From Breviolum minutum Mf 1.05b.01 (Eukaryota > Sar > Dinophyceae > Suessiales > Symbiodiniaceae): a DNA stretch of 64,000 nt. Position numbers and translations under genes: made by a program. The stretch spans positions 336,618 to 400,617 of the forward strand of contig DF239083.1 in NCBI GenBank assembly GCA_000507305.1. The letters are read 5' to 3'. Numbering within the stretch: position 1 is the stretch's first letter; each line of letters starts with the position of its first letter. Under the pieces are notes generated by a model. That model saw only the letters and a list, made by a program, of their open reading frames with translations. It did no database searches and was not told where the DNA came from. This document shows positions 12,147 to 21,752 of this stretch, piece after piece.

Positions 12147-12681
12147 TGATGCTGGGGATCCGAACATGAAATCATTTGAAATCACTCGAGCTTCCAAAGC
12201 CGTGTCATCCGCACCTCGGGTTCAAGGGTGTATCATATGACGGCGGCTTTTATTTATGACTGCAAGAAGATTGATTCATTGATTGATGGAGTCTCCGTTT
12301 TTCAGGTTTTGGCAAAATGTTCATATGACAATATGATAAACATCGAAACCTACCCCGTTTTTTTGAATCCCCCTATCTCGTTTTGATCTCGTTTTGCAGG
12401 CGAGACCAACATTTCCACAAACCCTGCTTGACGCCACATATTGTCTTCATCATCGTAGTAAATAAATTCAGTTGCTCATATGAAGATTTGTTTCCAAATT
12501 CAATTCAAGGAAGGAATGTCTCATTGCATCATTTTATTAACAAAGTTTGAGCTGAGGTTCCAAGACTAGAAGCTGCCAAACTCAAATGCCTCAGCAGCCA
12601 TTCTGTGGATTTTTGTTGCACACCCTGCCCCCTCCTGCGGTGAACAAATTCTGGCAAATCTATGTATGCAGCTAAAAGGGC
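12147..12681. repeat. dispersed repeat, copy 1
   Basis: Matches 18049-18620 in direct orientation with a few per cent differences. It begins at GGGGATCCGAACATGAAA and ends at ATGTATGCAG. No coding frame is shared convincingly. The second copy is cut by an N at 18622. Confidence 0.85.
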
Positions 12682-12891
12682 AACACTGACAGGCTAAGTT
12701 CATATATTATATGTTCAATGATTCAATCAATATAAGTACAACTGCAACATGATCAGCCTTTCACGTTTAGAAAGTTGTTTGCCTGCTGAGTCTCCAGGCT
12801 AGTGCTGTTCGTTCTCACCTGGTGTAAATCAGGCTAAAATGGTCAAGGGTCAGGACGAAATCAAGCTAAAACTGTGTGATGCATCATCTAC

Positions 12892-12892
<1 letters not shown>

Positions 12893-12961
<69 letters not shown>
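12893..12961. repeat. (AATC)n microsatellite
   Basis: About 17 uninterrupted copies of the tetranucleotide AATC. It produces artificial INQS-repeat frames on the plus strand. Confidence 0.97.
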
Positions 12962-12965
<4 letters not shown>

Positions 12966-13403
12966 CACAAACGTTCTTGTATGTTTACAGTAAGCAATGT
13001 CGACACCACTGCAATTGTTTTTGCTTATTTATCTATTTATAACGTTGATTATTATCATAAATAATTATTATAAAAAATCTAATAAATCAAAAAAACGTTG
13101 CATCATCTCTAGAGACTTCACGTTCTGCAACCCCTCTGTTTCTTGCGCCTGGTTGATCTGACTCATTGATAAGATCTTCTGTGCCTTGGATGACACAGAA
13201 TCACAACATCTTTCAAAAGCTTTTTGTTTCTCCAGATTGCCATTTGTGATGATTTGTCACAACCCTTGGATGATAATCATGATAATTATAATATCTAAAT
13301 GAGATTTGAACTTGCCTACAGGGAACGTGTGATGCAAAATATTTCAAATACCCAAACCGAACCATCAACTGAATTGGCAGAAATGTCATTTTTTTTGCTC
13401 GGC
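12962..13403. other. non-coding, nothing recognised
   Basis: AT-rich spacer between the microsatellite and the repeat array. No gene or clear repeat is seen. Confidence 0.4.
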
Positions 13404-13618
13404 TTACCATCTGAGTTCACTCTAGGAAAGTGGTCCTGATCTTGATGCAATACATGTCAGGAATATGCTGCTCACCATCTGAGTTCACTCTAGGAAAGTG
13501 GTCCTGATCTTGCTGTACACGTCAGGAATACGCGGCTCACCATCTGAGTTCACTCGTGAAAAGTGGTTCTCGGCTTACCATCTGAGTCCTTGTTTTTTTG
13601 CTCGGCTTACCATCTGAA
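13404..13618 (-). repeat. tandem array of splice-junction-like units
   Basis: Five ACCATCTGA motifs at 13406, 13474, 13539, 13577 and 13609 divide this stretch into units of 68, 65, 38 and 32 bases. Read on the minus strand, every unit begins GTAAGC or GTGAGC and ends CTCAG, and successive units are separated only by ATG. The sequence of each unit is related to the next (CACTTTYC.GAGTGAA near the end). Near-identical arrays recur at 14855-14934 and 18641-18850. The units may be tandemly inserted intron-like elements or duplicated exon-intron borders. The short ones (29-35 bases) would be unusually small introns. Confidence 0.7.
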
Positions 13619-13639
13619 GTTCTATCTCGACTGCAAGAT

Positions 13640-13764
13640 GCAGGTGGTGAGTCACAAATGTCAAAGGAGCCCTGCCATCACAGGAAGCTGGATCAGCATC
13701 ATGTCATGCCAAGCTCCATTGCATCCCCCACTTTTGCGCAAATTACCAGGTGAGTGGCTAACAG
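13640..13764 (+). repeat. repeated block with strong donor-like end
   Basis: The block from CTGCAAGATGCAGGTGGTG to GCGCAAATTACCAG followed by GTGAGTGG has a textbook plus-strand 5' splice site at its right edge. Copies or partial copies end at the same CAG-GTGAGTGG at about 14013, 15067, 15340 and 18977. A plus-strand frame of about 38 codons (KCQRSPAITGSWISIM and on) is open through the fullest copies. It may be a real exon multiplied with its splice site, but none is tied to a complete gene. Confidence 0.5.
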
Positions 13765-13815
13765 AAGATCACCAGAAGACTTCAAGTGGTCAATTTGAAG
13801 TCTTCCGGTGATCTT
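13765..13815. repeat. foldback hairpin A
   Basis: A 21-base arm (AAGATCACCAGAAGACTTCAA) and its inverted copy with one transition mismatch, around a 9-base loop. A related hairpin lies at 15081-15133, and both sit just downstream of the CAG-GTGAGTGGCTAACA junction. Confidence 0.9.
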
Positions 13816-14080
13816 GCAAGCGTCTTCTGCTTCTGTGAAACCCCAGCGGCTCTTTGCTGGAGGTCCATGAGGCCTTTGAACGCTCTCGCTCGAAGGCCTC
13901 GTAAACTTCCACTCATGCGAGGCTTTGAGACTATAGGTTACAACCTGCACAAAAGGAGGCGATGCAACAGGAATCTCCAGTGCATCCCCCACTTTTGCAC
14001 AAATTACCAGGTGAGTGGCTAACAAAAGATCACCGGAGGACTTCAAGTTGGCCAATCCAACAAGTTTGCTCTGTTAGCTC

Positions 14081-14238
14081 ACCATCTGAGTTGGCCAATC
14101 CAACGCCCAAAAATGCGTCTCACAAAAAAACCTTCATGTGCTGCCTTACCCCGAACTGCAATTTGCTCTTCAAGGTGCTGCAGCGCAAGATGGCCATCAG
14201 CCAAAAGTGCATCTGGGACCTTTCATGGGAGCGCAGAC
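14081..14238. other. short unique spacer between foldbacks
   Basis: Contains one ACCATCTGAG motif at 14081. No coding evidence beyond chance open frames. Confidence 0.35.
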
Positions 14239-14305
14239 TGTGATGATTGGGATTGGAGGTGTTGGCAAGAATCTTGCTTGCCACGCCTCCAATCCAATCA
14301 TCACA
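14239..14305. repeat. foldback hairpin B
   Basis: The left arm (14239-14269) and right arm (14273-14305) are inverted copies with a 3-base loop and a small bulge. Outer pairs are TGTGATGATTGG and CCAATCATCACA. Confidence 0.9.
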
Positions 14306-14410
14306 GCCAATCCAATCACCACAGCCAGACTGTGATGACACGAGGAAGAATTGAGTCAGCACCTAATTCAATTCTTCCTGGTGTCCTTCCCTGTAGCTCT
14401 GCGCAGCCAT

Positions 14411-14478
14411 TGTGCATTTAACTGAAGATGAGGATATGATTTCAAAGAAATCATATCCTCACCTCACTTAAATGCACA
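14411..14478. repeat. foldback hairpin C
   Basis: The inner 14-base arms GAGGATATGATTTC and GAAATCATATCCTC are perfect around a 3-base loop. Outer imperfect arms extend to TGTGCATTTAA and TTAAATGCACA. Confidence 0.92.
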
Positions 14479-14520
14479 TGGAGGAATCAAAAAATATAGG
14501 GTCTTTTCGATTGCTCGAGA

Positions 14521-14585
14521 TGCATCTTTGCACCACGCCAAGTGGAGCCACGATGTGGCCCCACTTGGCGTGGTGCAAAGATGCA
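14521..14585. repeat. foldback hairpin D
   Basis: 31-base arms (14521-14551 and 14555-14585) with a single mismatch and a 3-base loop GAT. The arms contain GCACCACGCCAAGTGG and its complement. This is the most perfect foldback of the cluster. Confidence 0.95.
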
Positions 14586-14637
14586 TCAGCCACGCCACAC
14601 CGCGACGCATGAATTTCATTAGCAAAACTTTCCAACA

Positions 14638-14698
14638 ACTCTGCCCATGCTGGCAGGGCAAAAAGGGACCCTTCTGGACACACCAGCATGGGCAGACT
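14638..14698. repeat. foldback hairpin E
   Basis: CTGCCCATGCTGG pairs with CCAGCATGGGCAG. The arms extend imperfectly outward and a 29-base spacer separates them. Confidence 0.85.
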
Positions 14699-14753
14699 TG
14701 TCCTTCATCACCTTCGTCTATTGTTTGGGTCTCACTTCTGCCCACGCACCCAT

Positions 14754-14836
14754 GCACCAGCATCTGTATCAGCTGCTTGTGAAGCACGTCCAAAACGTTT
14801 GGCCACTTCACAAACAAGTGATTCACATGCTGGTGC
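14754..14836. repeat. foldback hairpin F, same family as 6936-7001
   Basis: Arms begin GCACCAGCAT and end ATGCTGGTGC and continue inward with several mismatches. The arm core matches the 6.94 kb foldback although the interiors differ. Confidence 0.85.
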
Positions 14837-15080
14837 GTCAGGAATACGCGGCTCACCATCTGAGTTCACTCGTGAAATGTGGTTCTCGGCTTACCATCTG
14901 AGTCCTTGTTTTTTTGCTCGGCTTACCATCTGAAGTTCTATCTCGACTGCAAGATGCAGGTGGTGAGTCACAAATGTCAAAGGAGCCCTGCCATCACAGG
15001 AAGCTGGATCAGCATCATGTCATGCCAAGCTCCATTGCATCCCCCACTTTTGCGCAAATTACCAGGTGAGTGGCTAACAG
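14836..15080. repeat. copy of the 13.5-13.76 kb block
   Basis: Repeats the junction array (motifs at 14855, 14893 and 14925) and the following block to the CAG-GTGAGTGGCTAACAG border. It starts exactly at the end of hairpin F. Confidence 0.85.
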
Positions 15081-15133
15081 AAGATCACCAGAGGACTTCA
15101 AGCTTTGACAACTTGACGTCTTCCGGTGATCTT
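15081..15133. repeat. foldback hairpin G, relative of hairpin A
   Basis: 22-base arms beginning AAGATCACCAGAGGACTTC, with three mismatches and a 9-base loop. The sequence outside both arms is the same as at hairpin A. Confidence 0.9.
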
Positions 15134-15350
15134 GCAAGCGTCTTCTGCTTCTGTGAAACCCCAGCGGCTCTGATGTCACTCCAGCGGCTCTTCTGTGAAA
15201 CCCCAGCGGCAATTGCATCGTGTCCCTCACCAGTAGTGACATGCAATGGCTGCTTTCCAGCAATACCTGCAGAAAAGTGGAGGTGATGCAATCTGCATCC
15301 CCAGATTGCATCCCCACACTTTTGTGCAAATTACCAGGTGAGTGGCTTTA

Positions 15351-15387
15351 CCTGGCATTGACCAAGTTTAATTTGGCCAGTGCCAGG
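15351..15387. repeat. foldback hairpin H
   Basis: CCTGGCATTGACCAA pairs with TTTGGCCAGTGCCAGG around a short AT-rich loop. Confidence 0.8.
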
Positions 15388-15519
15388 GAGGCCTCCAGCT
15401 GGCATTGGCTACCTGCAGCTCCTCAGGAAAATCTTCACCAATGTAGCGGTTGTATAAAAAAAAAACTTTCTTTGCCCAGATTGCAGTGGATGCTGATGCC
15501 AAACAAGGCCATCGGGTGC

Positions 15520-15575
15520 ATACGGGCTCTATGATATGATTTCTAAAACTAGGAATCATGTCGTAGAGCCCGTAT
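15520..15575. repeat. foldback hairpin I
   Basis: 26-base arms starting ATACGGGCTCTA. The three mismatches are all T opposite G, which would be wobble pairs in a plus-strand transcript. The loop is 4 bases. Confidence 0.92.
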
Positions 15576-15663
15576 AGGTGTATAGCCAAAACCTCTTTCA
15601 ATTGGCAAGCACATCTCTTCAAGACTTCCTTTTGTGCCACCCTCTGCCATGGCCACGGATGCA

Positions 15664-15719
15664 TACGGGCTCATCAGACATGATTTCCAAAAATGGGAAT
15701 CATGTCCTTAGAGCCCGTA
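15664..15719. repeat. foldback hairpin J, relative of I
   Basis: Arms TACGGGCTC...GACATGATTTCCA and their inverted copy with a short internal loop. They share the TACGGGCTC outer arm and ATGATT inner arm with hairpin I, about 140 bases to the left. Confidence 0.9.
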
Positions 15720-17157
15720 GGTATAGGAGCCATGATTAGCATTTTTCCCCCCTGTGGGTCCATTGTCACCTGTGATATAGTCAGTGCAGTTTCATGCAAA
15801 CACATGGCAACAAACATTGTATGAAGTACTAACATGGTGAATTGATTGCTGCATCTGAAACATGTTGAAGCCCAGATCGGAGAATGACACTGCAAAGGAG
15901 AACGAAGATAAGGCTGGCCAAGTGTCTGTCAGTGGTACAGTACATGGATGCCATTCGGATGGACATCTTTACAAAAAAAATCATGTACAGAAATGTATTT
16001 CATGGCCCAAGGGTCTACAGAGCACATACTTGATCATGCCACTAGAAATTGAAGCACTTTAGCAGCAGCTAAAATTTTCGAATGCAGGATCATCAGAGTA
16101 GATGATGCAAAACAATCACTGTTTCAGGATCATCAAAATTGGATTAATTAATATTAATTAATCGCTTCACTATTTGGATCAAACTTCAAAACCCCTTCAC
16201 TTGGCATCACTCATATTCCCTCTTGAGTTCCAAACGTCACATGTGAAGGGCAGCATTTCAGGACGTCTTCGCCTGAGGGTGCATGTAAATTGGTGGCTGG
16301 AATCTGGAAGACATCCCGAAAAAAGAATGACTGATGACATTTAGAGATACTCCCACAATCTCCACCACAATTGCACCTGTCTCACATCCAGCTCTCCACC
16401 AGCCGTGGCAGAAACCTGAACAGGATGAGACGTACCGATTGCCATTTTTGAAGCGTTCATTAGTTCCAAGTTGTGCTCGGGCAACAAAACTACGGAACCA
16501 CAATATTGACTGGCTCATATGACTCACTCCAAGAGCTAGGCGAATTCAAAATCAACATTGAAAATATTCATGCATTATTCTTAATCTGAAAGCAATCATT
16601 GAAGGTTCATTGATTACCTTACAATCATTAAAAACCAGCAGAAAAACATCTAAAGCAAACTGAGGACAATGCTGCAATGATCCACAAACTGGCAAGACCT
16701 GGGCACTGGCACTGGCCAAGATGTTGCTACATGGGAAAACAACAGTTGTCAAAGAAAACACTGCAATGGAAACAAGAGCTGTGAGAAAACACTGCAATGT
16801 GAAATGTGGTGGAACCATTTTCTTGTTCCTTTTTCACCAGCACTTGCACACTATAATCAAAAAATGTGCATTGCAGCTTCTGTTCCAGCATGTCATTGCA
16901 GGACAACACGAGAAGAACTACCACAAGAAGTGGCGGCTGGCAGCCATTGAGATCTAATTCTGTATTATTATTAAAAGTGTCTTTGTTTCGAAATGGATGA
17001 ATCGGTCCCACAATTCCTGTATGACATATGACATCTGACAAATTGAAGAAATTTCCGTGTTTTACACGGGTGTGCAAAAAAGACCGCTCAACTGACACGT
17101 GATCTCACCATCTGAAGAAGAACCTGAGCAGTGACATGGACACAAGTAGACTTAGAA
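15720..17157. other. non-coding with one AT palindrome
   Basis: Contains a perfect 22-base AT palindrome at 16142-16163 (GATTAATTAAT and its mirror). No ORF in the stretch has coding character that I trust. Confidence 0.4.
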
Positions 17158-17379
17158 TCAAGATTCAGAAAATGCTACCAGGCAACTGCCCTGGATGAAG
17201 AAGTACTCTCCACCATGTGAATCAACATTCACAGATGGCACAACTCGCCAAGGACGGCCTTGGATCACGATGACTTTGGACCAGCCCTCTTCCTGCCAGA
17301 TGGCTTCATTGATTGAATTGAATTGAAACAGCCAACACTTTGCATATGCAAACAAATGACCTGGCCTCCGCAATCTCGT

Positions 17380-17600
17380 TCATCTTCTCCACCAGCTTGT
17401 CAATCTTGCTCAAAAGGTGCCTGTTCTCCGAGGCTTGGACAGTCCTCTTGTAAATCTGGCGGAGCCAGTTCATGGCATCACTGTGGGCTGTCCTGAGTGA
17501 TGATTCCAGGATGACAAAATGATAGTTGCATGTGAGACCAATGGGACCAAGAAACCCAGTTTCAGGATGATCCGCAACATGATCTTCTGTCACTTTGCGT
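17380..17600 (-). CDS. exon candidate, helical
   Basis: A minus-strand frame of about 70 codons within a longer open frame. It includes VEKMNEIAEA, NRHLLSKIDKL and HSDAMNWLRQIYKRTVQASE, a strongly helical pattern. The flanking parts of the open frame (towards 17743) look less protein-like. The stretch at 17158-17300 (minus strand) with SKVIVIQGRPWRVVPSVNVD may be the next exon. It could be part of a large motor or scaffold protein, but no diagnostic motif is present. Confidence 0.4.
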
Positions 17601-18048
17601 CCACCATCTTGCCTTAATGATGATGAGTCAGAGACAAGAAAACAAACCATCTCATAAGTTGACAAGACACTCAAAGAACCGTGGCCAGGGAATGGTTGCA
17701 TGTGGATCAACCTGAGAGAGTTCCAACAGCAAATGCAATGCAACTGCCTAGGATTATTTAATCTAATTTTAGGTATGGTATTGTCTCAATTTCAATGCAA
17801 TGCTTCGATTCAACTTTGACCATTGCCATTGAACCCTCTGAGGCCTGAACAGGGGGCAGAAAGACCAACTGCATTGCCATGGGGCACATCATCCACAGGG
17901 CAACCAAATGACAATGAGTGAGCCAAATATCAGCTGATGCTCAAGAATAAATAACTGAATGAAGAAAAGAACATTGGTATCTGAAAAAATGAAACATGCT
18001 GTTCACATGGTTTGAAGAACGAAATGCATCCAAATGCACATATGAGAA

Positions 18049-18620
18049 GCTGGGGATCCGAACATGAAACCATATGAAATCACTCGAGCTTCCAAAGCCG
18101 TGTCATCCGCACCTCGGGTTCAAGGGTGTATCATATGAGCGGCGGCTTTTATTTATGACTGCAAGAAGATTGATTCATTTATTGATGGAGTCCCCGTTTT
18201 TCAGGTTTCGGCACTTTTTCATCATGACTGACCTTGCTTTCCAATTTTGTTCATAATGTTCATAAGACAAAATGATAAACATCGAAACCTACCCCGCTTT
18301 TGGAATCCCCCTATCTTGTTTTGATCTCGTTTTGCAGGCGAGACCAACATTTCCACAAACCCTGCTTGACGCCACATATTGTCTTCATCATCGTAGTAAA
18401 TAAATTCAGTTGCTCATATGAAGATTTGTTTCCAAATTCAATTCAAGGAAGGAATGTCTCATTGCATCATTTTATTAACAAAGTTTGAGCTGAGGTTCCA
18501 AGACTAGAAGCTGCCAAACTCAAATGCCTCAGCAGCCATTCTGTGGATTTTTGTGGCACGCCCTGCCCCCCTCCTGCGGTGAGCAAATTCTGGCAAAGCT
18601 ATGTATGCAGCCAAAAAGGG
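18049..18620. repeat. dispersed repeat, copy 2
   Basis: Direct copy of 12147-12681. It stops two bases before the single N at 18622, after which the sequence changes abruptly into the junction-array family. The order of these two repeats may be an assembly join. Confidence 0.85.
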
Positions 18621-18640
18621 TNCCTTTTTTTGATCGGCTT

Positions 18641-19010
18641 ACCATCTGAGTTCACTCTAGGAAAGTGGTCCTGATCTTGCTGTACATGTCAGGAATATGC
18701 GGCTCACCATCTGAGTTCACTCTAGGAAAGTGGTCCTGATCTTGCTGTACACGTCAGGAATACGCGGCTCACCATCTGAGTTCACTCGTGAAAAGTGGTT
18801 CTCGGCTTACCATCTGAGTCCTTGTTTTTTTGCTCGGCTTACCATCTGAAGTTCTATCTCGACTGCAAGATGCAGGTGGTGAGTCACAAATGTCAAAGGA
18901 GCCCTGCCATCACAGGAAGCTGGATCAGCATCATGCCAAGCTCCATTGCATCCCCCACTTTTGCGCAAATTACCAGGTGAGTGGCTAACAGAAGATCACC
19001 GGAGGACTTC
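18641..19010. repeat. third copy of junction array and donor block
   Basis: ACCATCTGA motifs at 18641, 18706, 18771, 18809 and 18841 reproduce the spacing at 13.4-13.6 kb. The block ending CAG-GTGAGTGG follows. Confidence 0.9.
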
Positions 19011-19400
19011 AAGTTGGCCAATCCAACAAGTTTGCTCTGTTAGCTCACCATCTGAGTTCACTGAAGGAAAAGTGGTCCAGCTCACCATCTGAGTTTTTCA
19101 AGGATACTTTGACCCAGCCCACCCATATGCAAGTTGCAGCATACTTGCCAACTGTCTGCGGATTGCTCACCAAAGCAACAAAGAAGCACGAACGTCCACT
19201 GCTGAAGCCCAATGAAAAACATGCCCTTGTCGTCATCTCAGACCATGTGATCTTGCTCAGACCATGTGATCTTGTTCAGACCATGTGATCTGGCTCAGAC
19301 CATGTGATCTTGCTGTACACGTCAGGAATATGCGGCTCACCATCTGGGTTCACTCGTGAAAAGTGCTCCAACCCAATCCAACAAGTTTTGCTCTGTTGGT

Positions 19401-19535
19401 TCACCATCTGAGTTCACTCAAGGAAAACTGGTCCAAAGATAGCATGGTTTCCGAAGATAGCCAGTCTTTAATAACCCCCTCCATGTGGTCACGCAAAGAC
19501 ATCACCTCTTCCAAGATTGAGAGTGCTTCCGCCAT
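19401..19535 (-). CDS. short exon candidate
   Basis: A minus-strand frame from an ATG at 19535 reads MAEALSILEEVMSLRDHMEG and on through DWLSSETMLSLDQFSLSELR to a CTCAG-ATGG-TGAACC junction. The final DQFSLSELR segment has a relative in the frame ending near 19056 (DHFSFSELR), at the same junction motif. This indicates that a genuine exon end, together with its splice donor, has been copied. Confidence 0.4.
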   Translation of the reverse strand: MAEALSILEEVMSLRDHMEGVIKDWLSSETMLSLDQFSLSELRW

Positions 19536-19688
19536 CACAGATCAATGGGAGGTGGCAAATCAGCTTTGTCGGGCAGCTTGGGTCAAATTGCTACGACTAA
19601 ATGACTCAAGGCTCAGTGCCTCCTCCATCAATCGGCTCACCATCTGATACCATCTGATGCCAAGTGCACCATCTGATACCATCTGAGT

Positions 19689-20042
19689 TCACTCTGTTCG
19701 CTCGCCTTCTGGAGCACCAAAGTGCTCCACCAAGACTTGGTTGTGGACACGGTATATGTCTGCCTTGACTTGCCGAATTATTTCTTCGGCGTTACGCAAC
19801 AGGCGGCACCATTCACTAATTTGTGGATCACAGATTGGTTCATCTGATGATCGAGGAGCTTCTTGACGCTCAGGTTCAGGTCCAAGCTCCACTATGGCTG
19901 AGAATAAGGAATCTAGTGTTGATTCCAATCTTGCCTCGGCTTGCGCGGTCAGCACCACCATTTCAATCGGAGCCACCATTTGAATCGGATCTCCATCGGG
20001 TCTTCTAGGACCAGATCTGGACCTCGACCGCGACCCGGACAT
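19689..20042 (-). CDS. RS-rich N-terminal exon, unrecognised protein
   Basis: I chose the ATG at 20042 because MSGSRSRSRSGPRRPDG, an Arg-Ser-rich start, follows directly, whereas the upstream frame is AT-rich. The body (about 117 codons) is acidic and helical with LESTLDSLFSAIVELGPEPE and WCRLLRNAEEIIRQVKADIY, and runs to GAPEGERTE next to repeated CAG-ATGGT junctions at 19648-19687. RS dipeptides are typical of splicing-factor partners, but nothing else supports that role. It is probably the first exon of a minus-strand gene that continues to the exon at 19.4-19.5 kb. Confidence 0.5.
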   Translation of the reverse strand: MSGSRSRSRSGPRRPDGDPIQMVAPIEMVVLTAQAEARLESTLDSLFSAIVELGPEPERQEAPRSSDEPICDPQISEWCRLLRNAEEIIRQVKADIYRVHNQVLVEHFGAPEGERTE

Positions 20043-20119
20043 TCTATTATAATAAACACGAATCGAATTCAACACGAATTTTGAACCTAAAGATGTGTCG
20101 CAAGTAACTTGATTGCACA

Positions 20120-21156
20120 TCTTGCAATTCCAAATTACACAATCGATGTGATGTGACTATTGACACTGACAATGAGACTAGAATATCGGTTTCCCTGTTG
20201 AGTCTCCAGACTGGTGCTGTTGGTCTGATGGTCGCAACCACCAAATCAAGTCCTGGCCTCACAAGTGAATGCCACTGGCAGGTATCGATATCGAACAGTG
20301 CTTACAGTGTTACAATGCAGTATGTAAAAACATCATGTGAATCAGATACACTACCATGGAGGCAATGACTAAAAGGAAATTAACAAAGACACAAATACAC
20401 AACGCCTATGAACAAAGTGTAGTACAATAAGTCGGAGTACATTACAGAACTGCACCCCCCTTGGTCACCACACACTCATGCAGATGCGAAGTTGGGGCAT
20501 TGCCACCGCAGCCAAAATTGATATGACAAGCAAGTCTGCAATTGGAGACATATCAGTTTGCAAACCACTGATAAGAACAGATACTACACTTGTGATCAAA
20601 GCACTGAAATGTATGAGGAGAAGGGTAACAGCCAAACGGCTTCGGGGCCTGGCGTGATTATTAAATAATCAATTATATTAAATGAATCACCCTTTGTGGT
20701 ATCTGATGAATGTGCAAAAAATGATCAAAACATGTACTGTAAAAAGTGATTTTCAAAATAATATAAAACCATTACTCTGGACAATCCTGTCAAACATGTA
20801 AGCAAGTTCAAGGAACGTTGACATCATTCCCCACACCCCACAACCCACCGCATAGTCTTGCGTAGCATCAAACTTGTGTCAAGTGCAGGGAACGTTAACA
20901 TCCCCGACCCCACCCCCACACCCATCCATTGCGTGTCACACACCTGATGATAAAAAACCTTAAACAGCGGGACTGTTATTGACGGCGTGAGCAAAAACTA
21001 CTGTGTTACACACGCATTACATTTCCACTACAATTTCATTAAATATGTGTTACATGCGAACACGCTCAAAAGCCTTACATATGCATTACAAACGTGAAAC
21101 TCTTGACAAATTTTAAGAACGTTAGAGACAATGTTGCGCCAGTCAGGAAATACTTC
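20120..21156. other. non-coding
   Basis: Nothing is recognised. Two related segments (about 20815-20850 and 20880-20930, AGGGAACGTTAACATCCCC type) form a weak tandem repeat. Confidence 0.4.
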
Positions 21157-21752
21157 ATCAGTCAGTTAGCAAGTTAGGTAGTCAGCCAGTTAGTAGGAGT
21201 CAATGAGTCAATTAGTCAGTTAGTCAATCAGTCAGTTAGTCAGTTGGCTAGATAGTCAGTCAGTCAGTCAATGAGTCAGATAGTCAACTAATCAGACCAA
21301 CTAGTTTCTTCGGCATTAATCGTGAATCAATTAGCCAGTTATCTAGTCAGTCGGTCAGGCAGTCAGTGAGTGAGTCAGTGAGTCAGTTAGTCAATAAGTC
21401 AGTTCGTCAGTTAATCAATCAGTCAACTAGGCAGTGAGAGTCAGTTCATCAATCACTGAATTCATCAGGCAGTCAATTGGTCAGTTAGTCAGCTAGCTAG
21501 TTGGTCAGTTAGTCTAGTTAGGCAGTTAATCAATTAGTCAAGTAGATACTTAGTCAATCAGTCAGTTAGTCAATTAGCTAGTTAATCAGATAGTCAATTA
21601 CTCAGTGAGCCAATGAGTCAGTTAGTTAACCAGTCAGTTCGTCAGTTAAGCTGTTAACTAGTTAATTAGTCAAATAGTCAGTTAGTCAGGCAGTCGCTCA
21701 GTCTTAGTTAGTCAGTCAGCCAGTCAGTTAGCTAGTTAGTCAGTTGGTCAGT
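21157..21752. repeat. degenerate AGTC/AGTT satellite
   Basis: About 600 bases of 4- and 8-base units such as AGTCAGTT, GTCAATCAGTCA and GTTAGCTAGTT, all variants of one tetranucleotide. No coding content. Confidence 0.95.

Noticed and set aside
12839-13064. INQS-repeat frames at the AATC tract
   Set aside because: Pure microsatellite translation.
13563-13811. Frame beginning MVLGLPSESLFFCSAYHLKF, present in three copies
   Set aside because: Its first half is the intron-like junction array. Recurrence is due to DNA duplication, not to gene conservation. Only the part before CAG-GTGAGTGG might be an exon.
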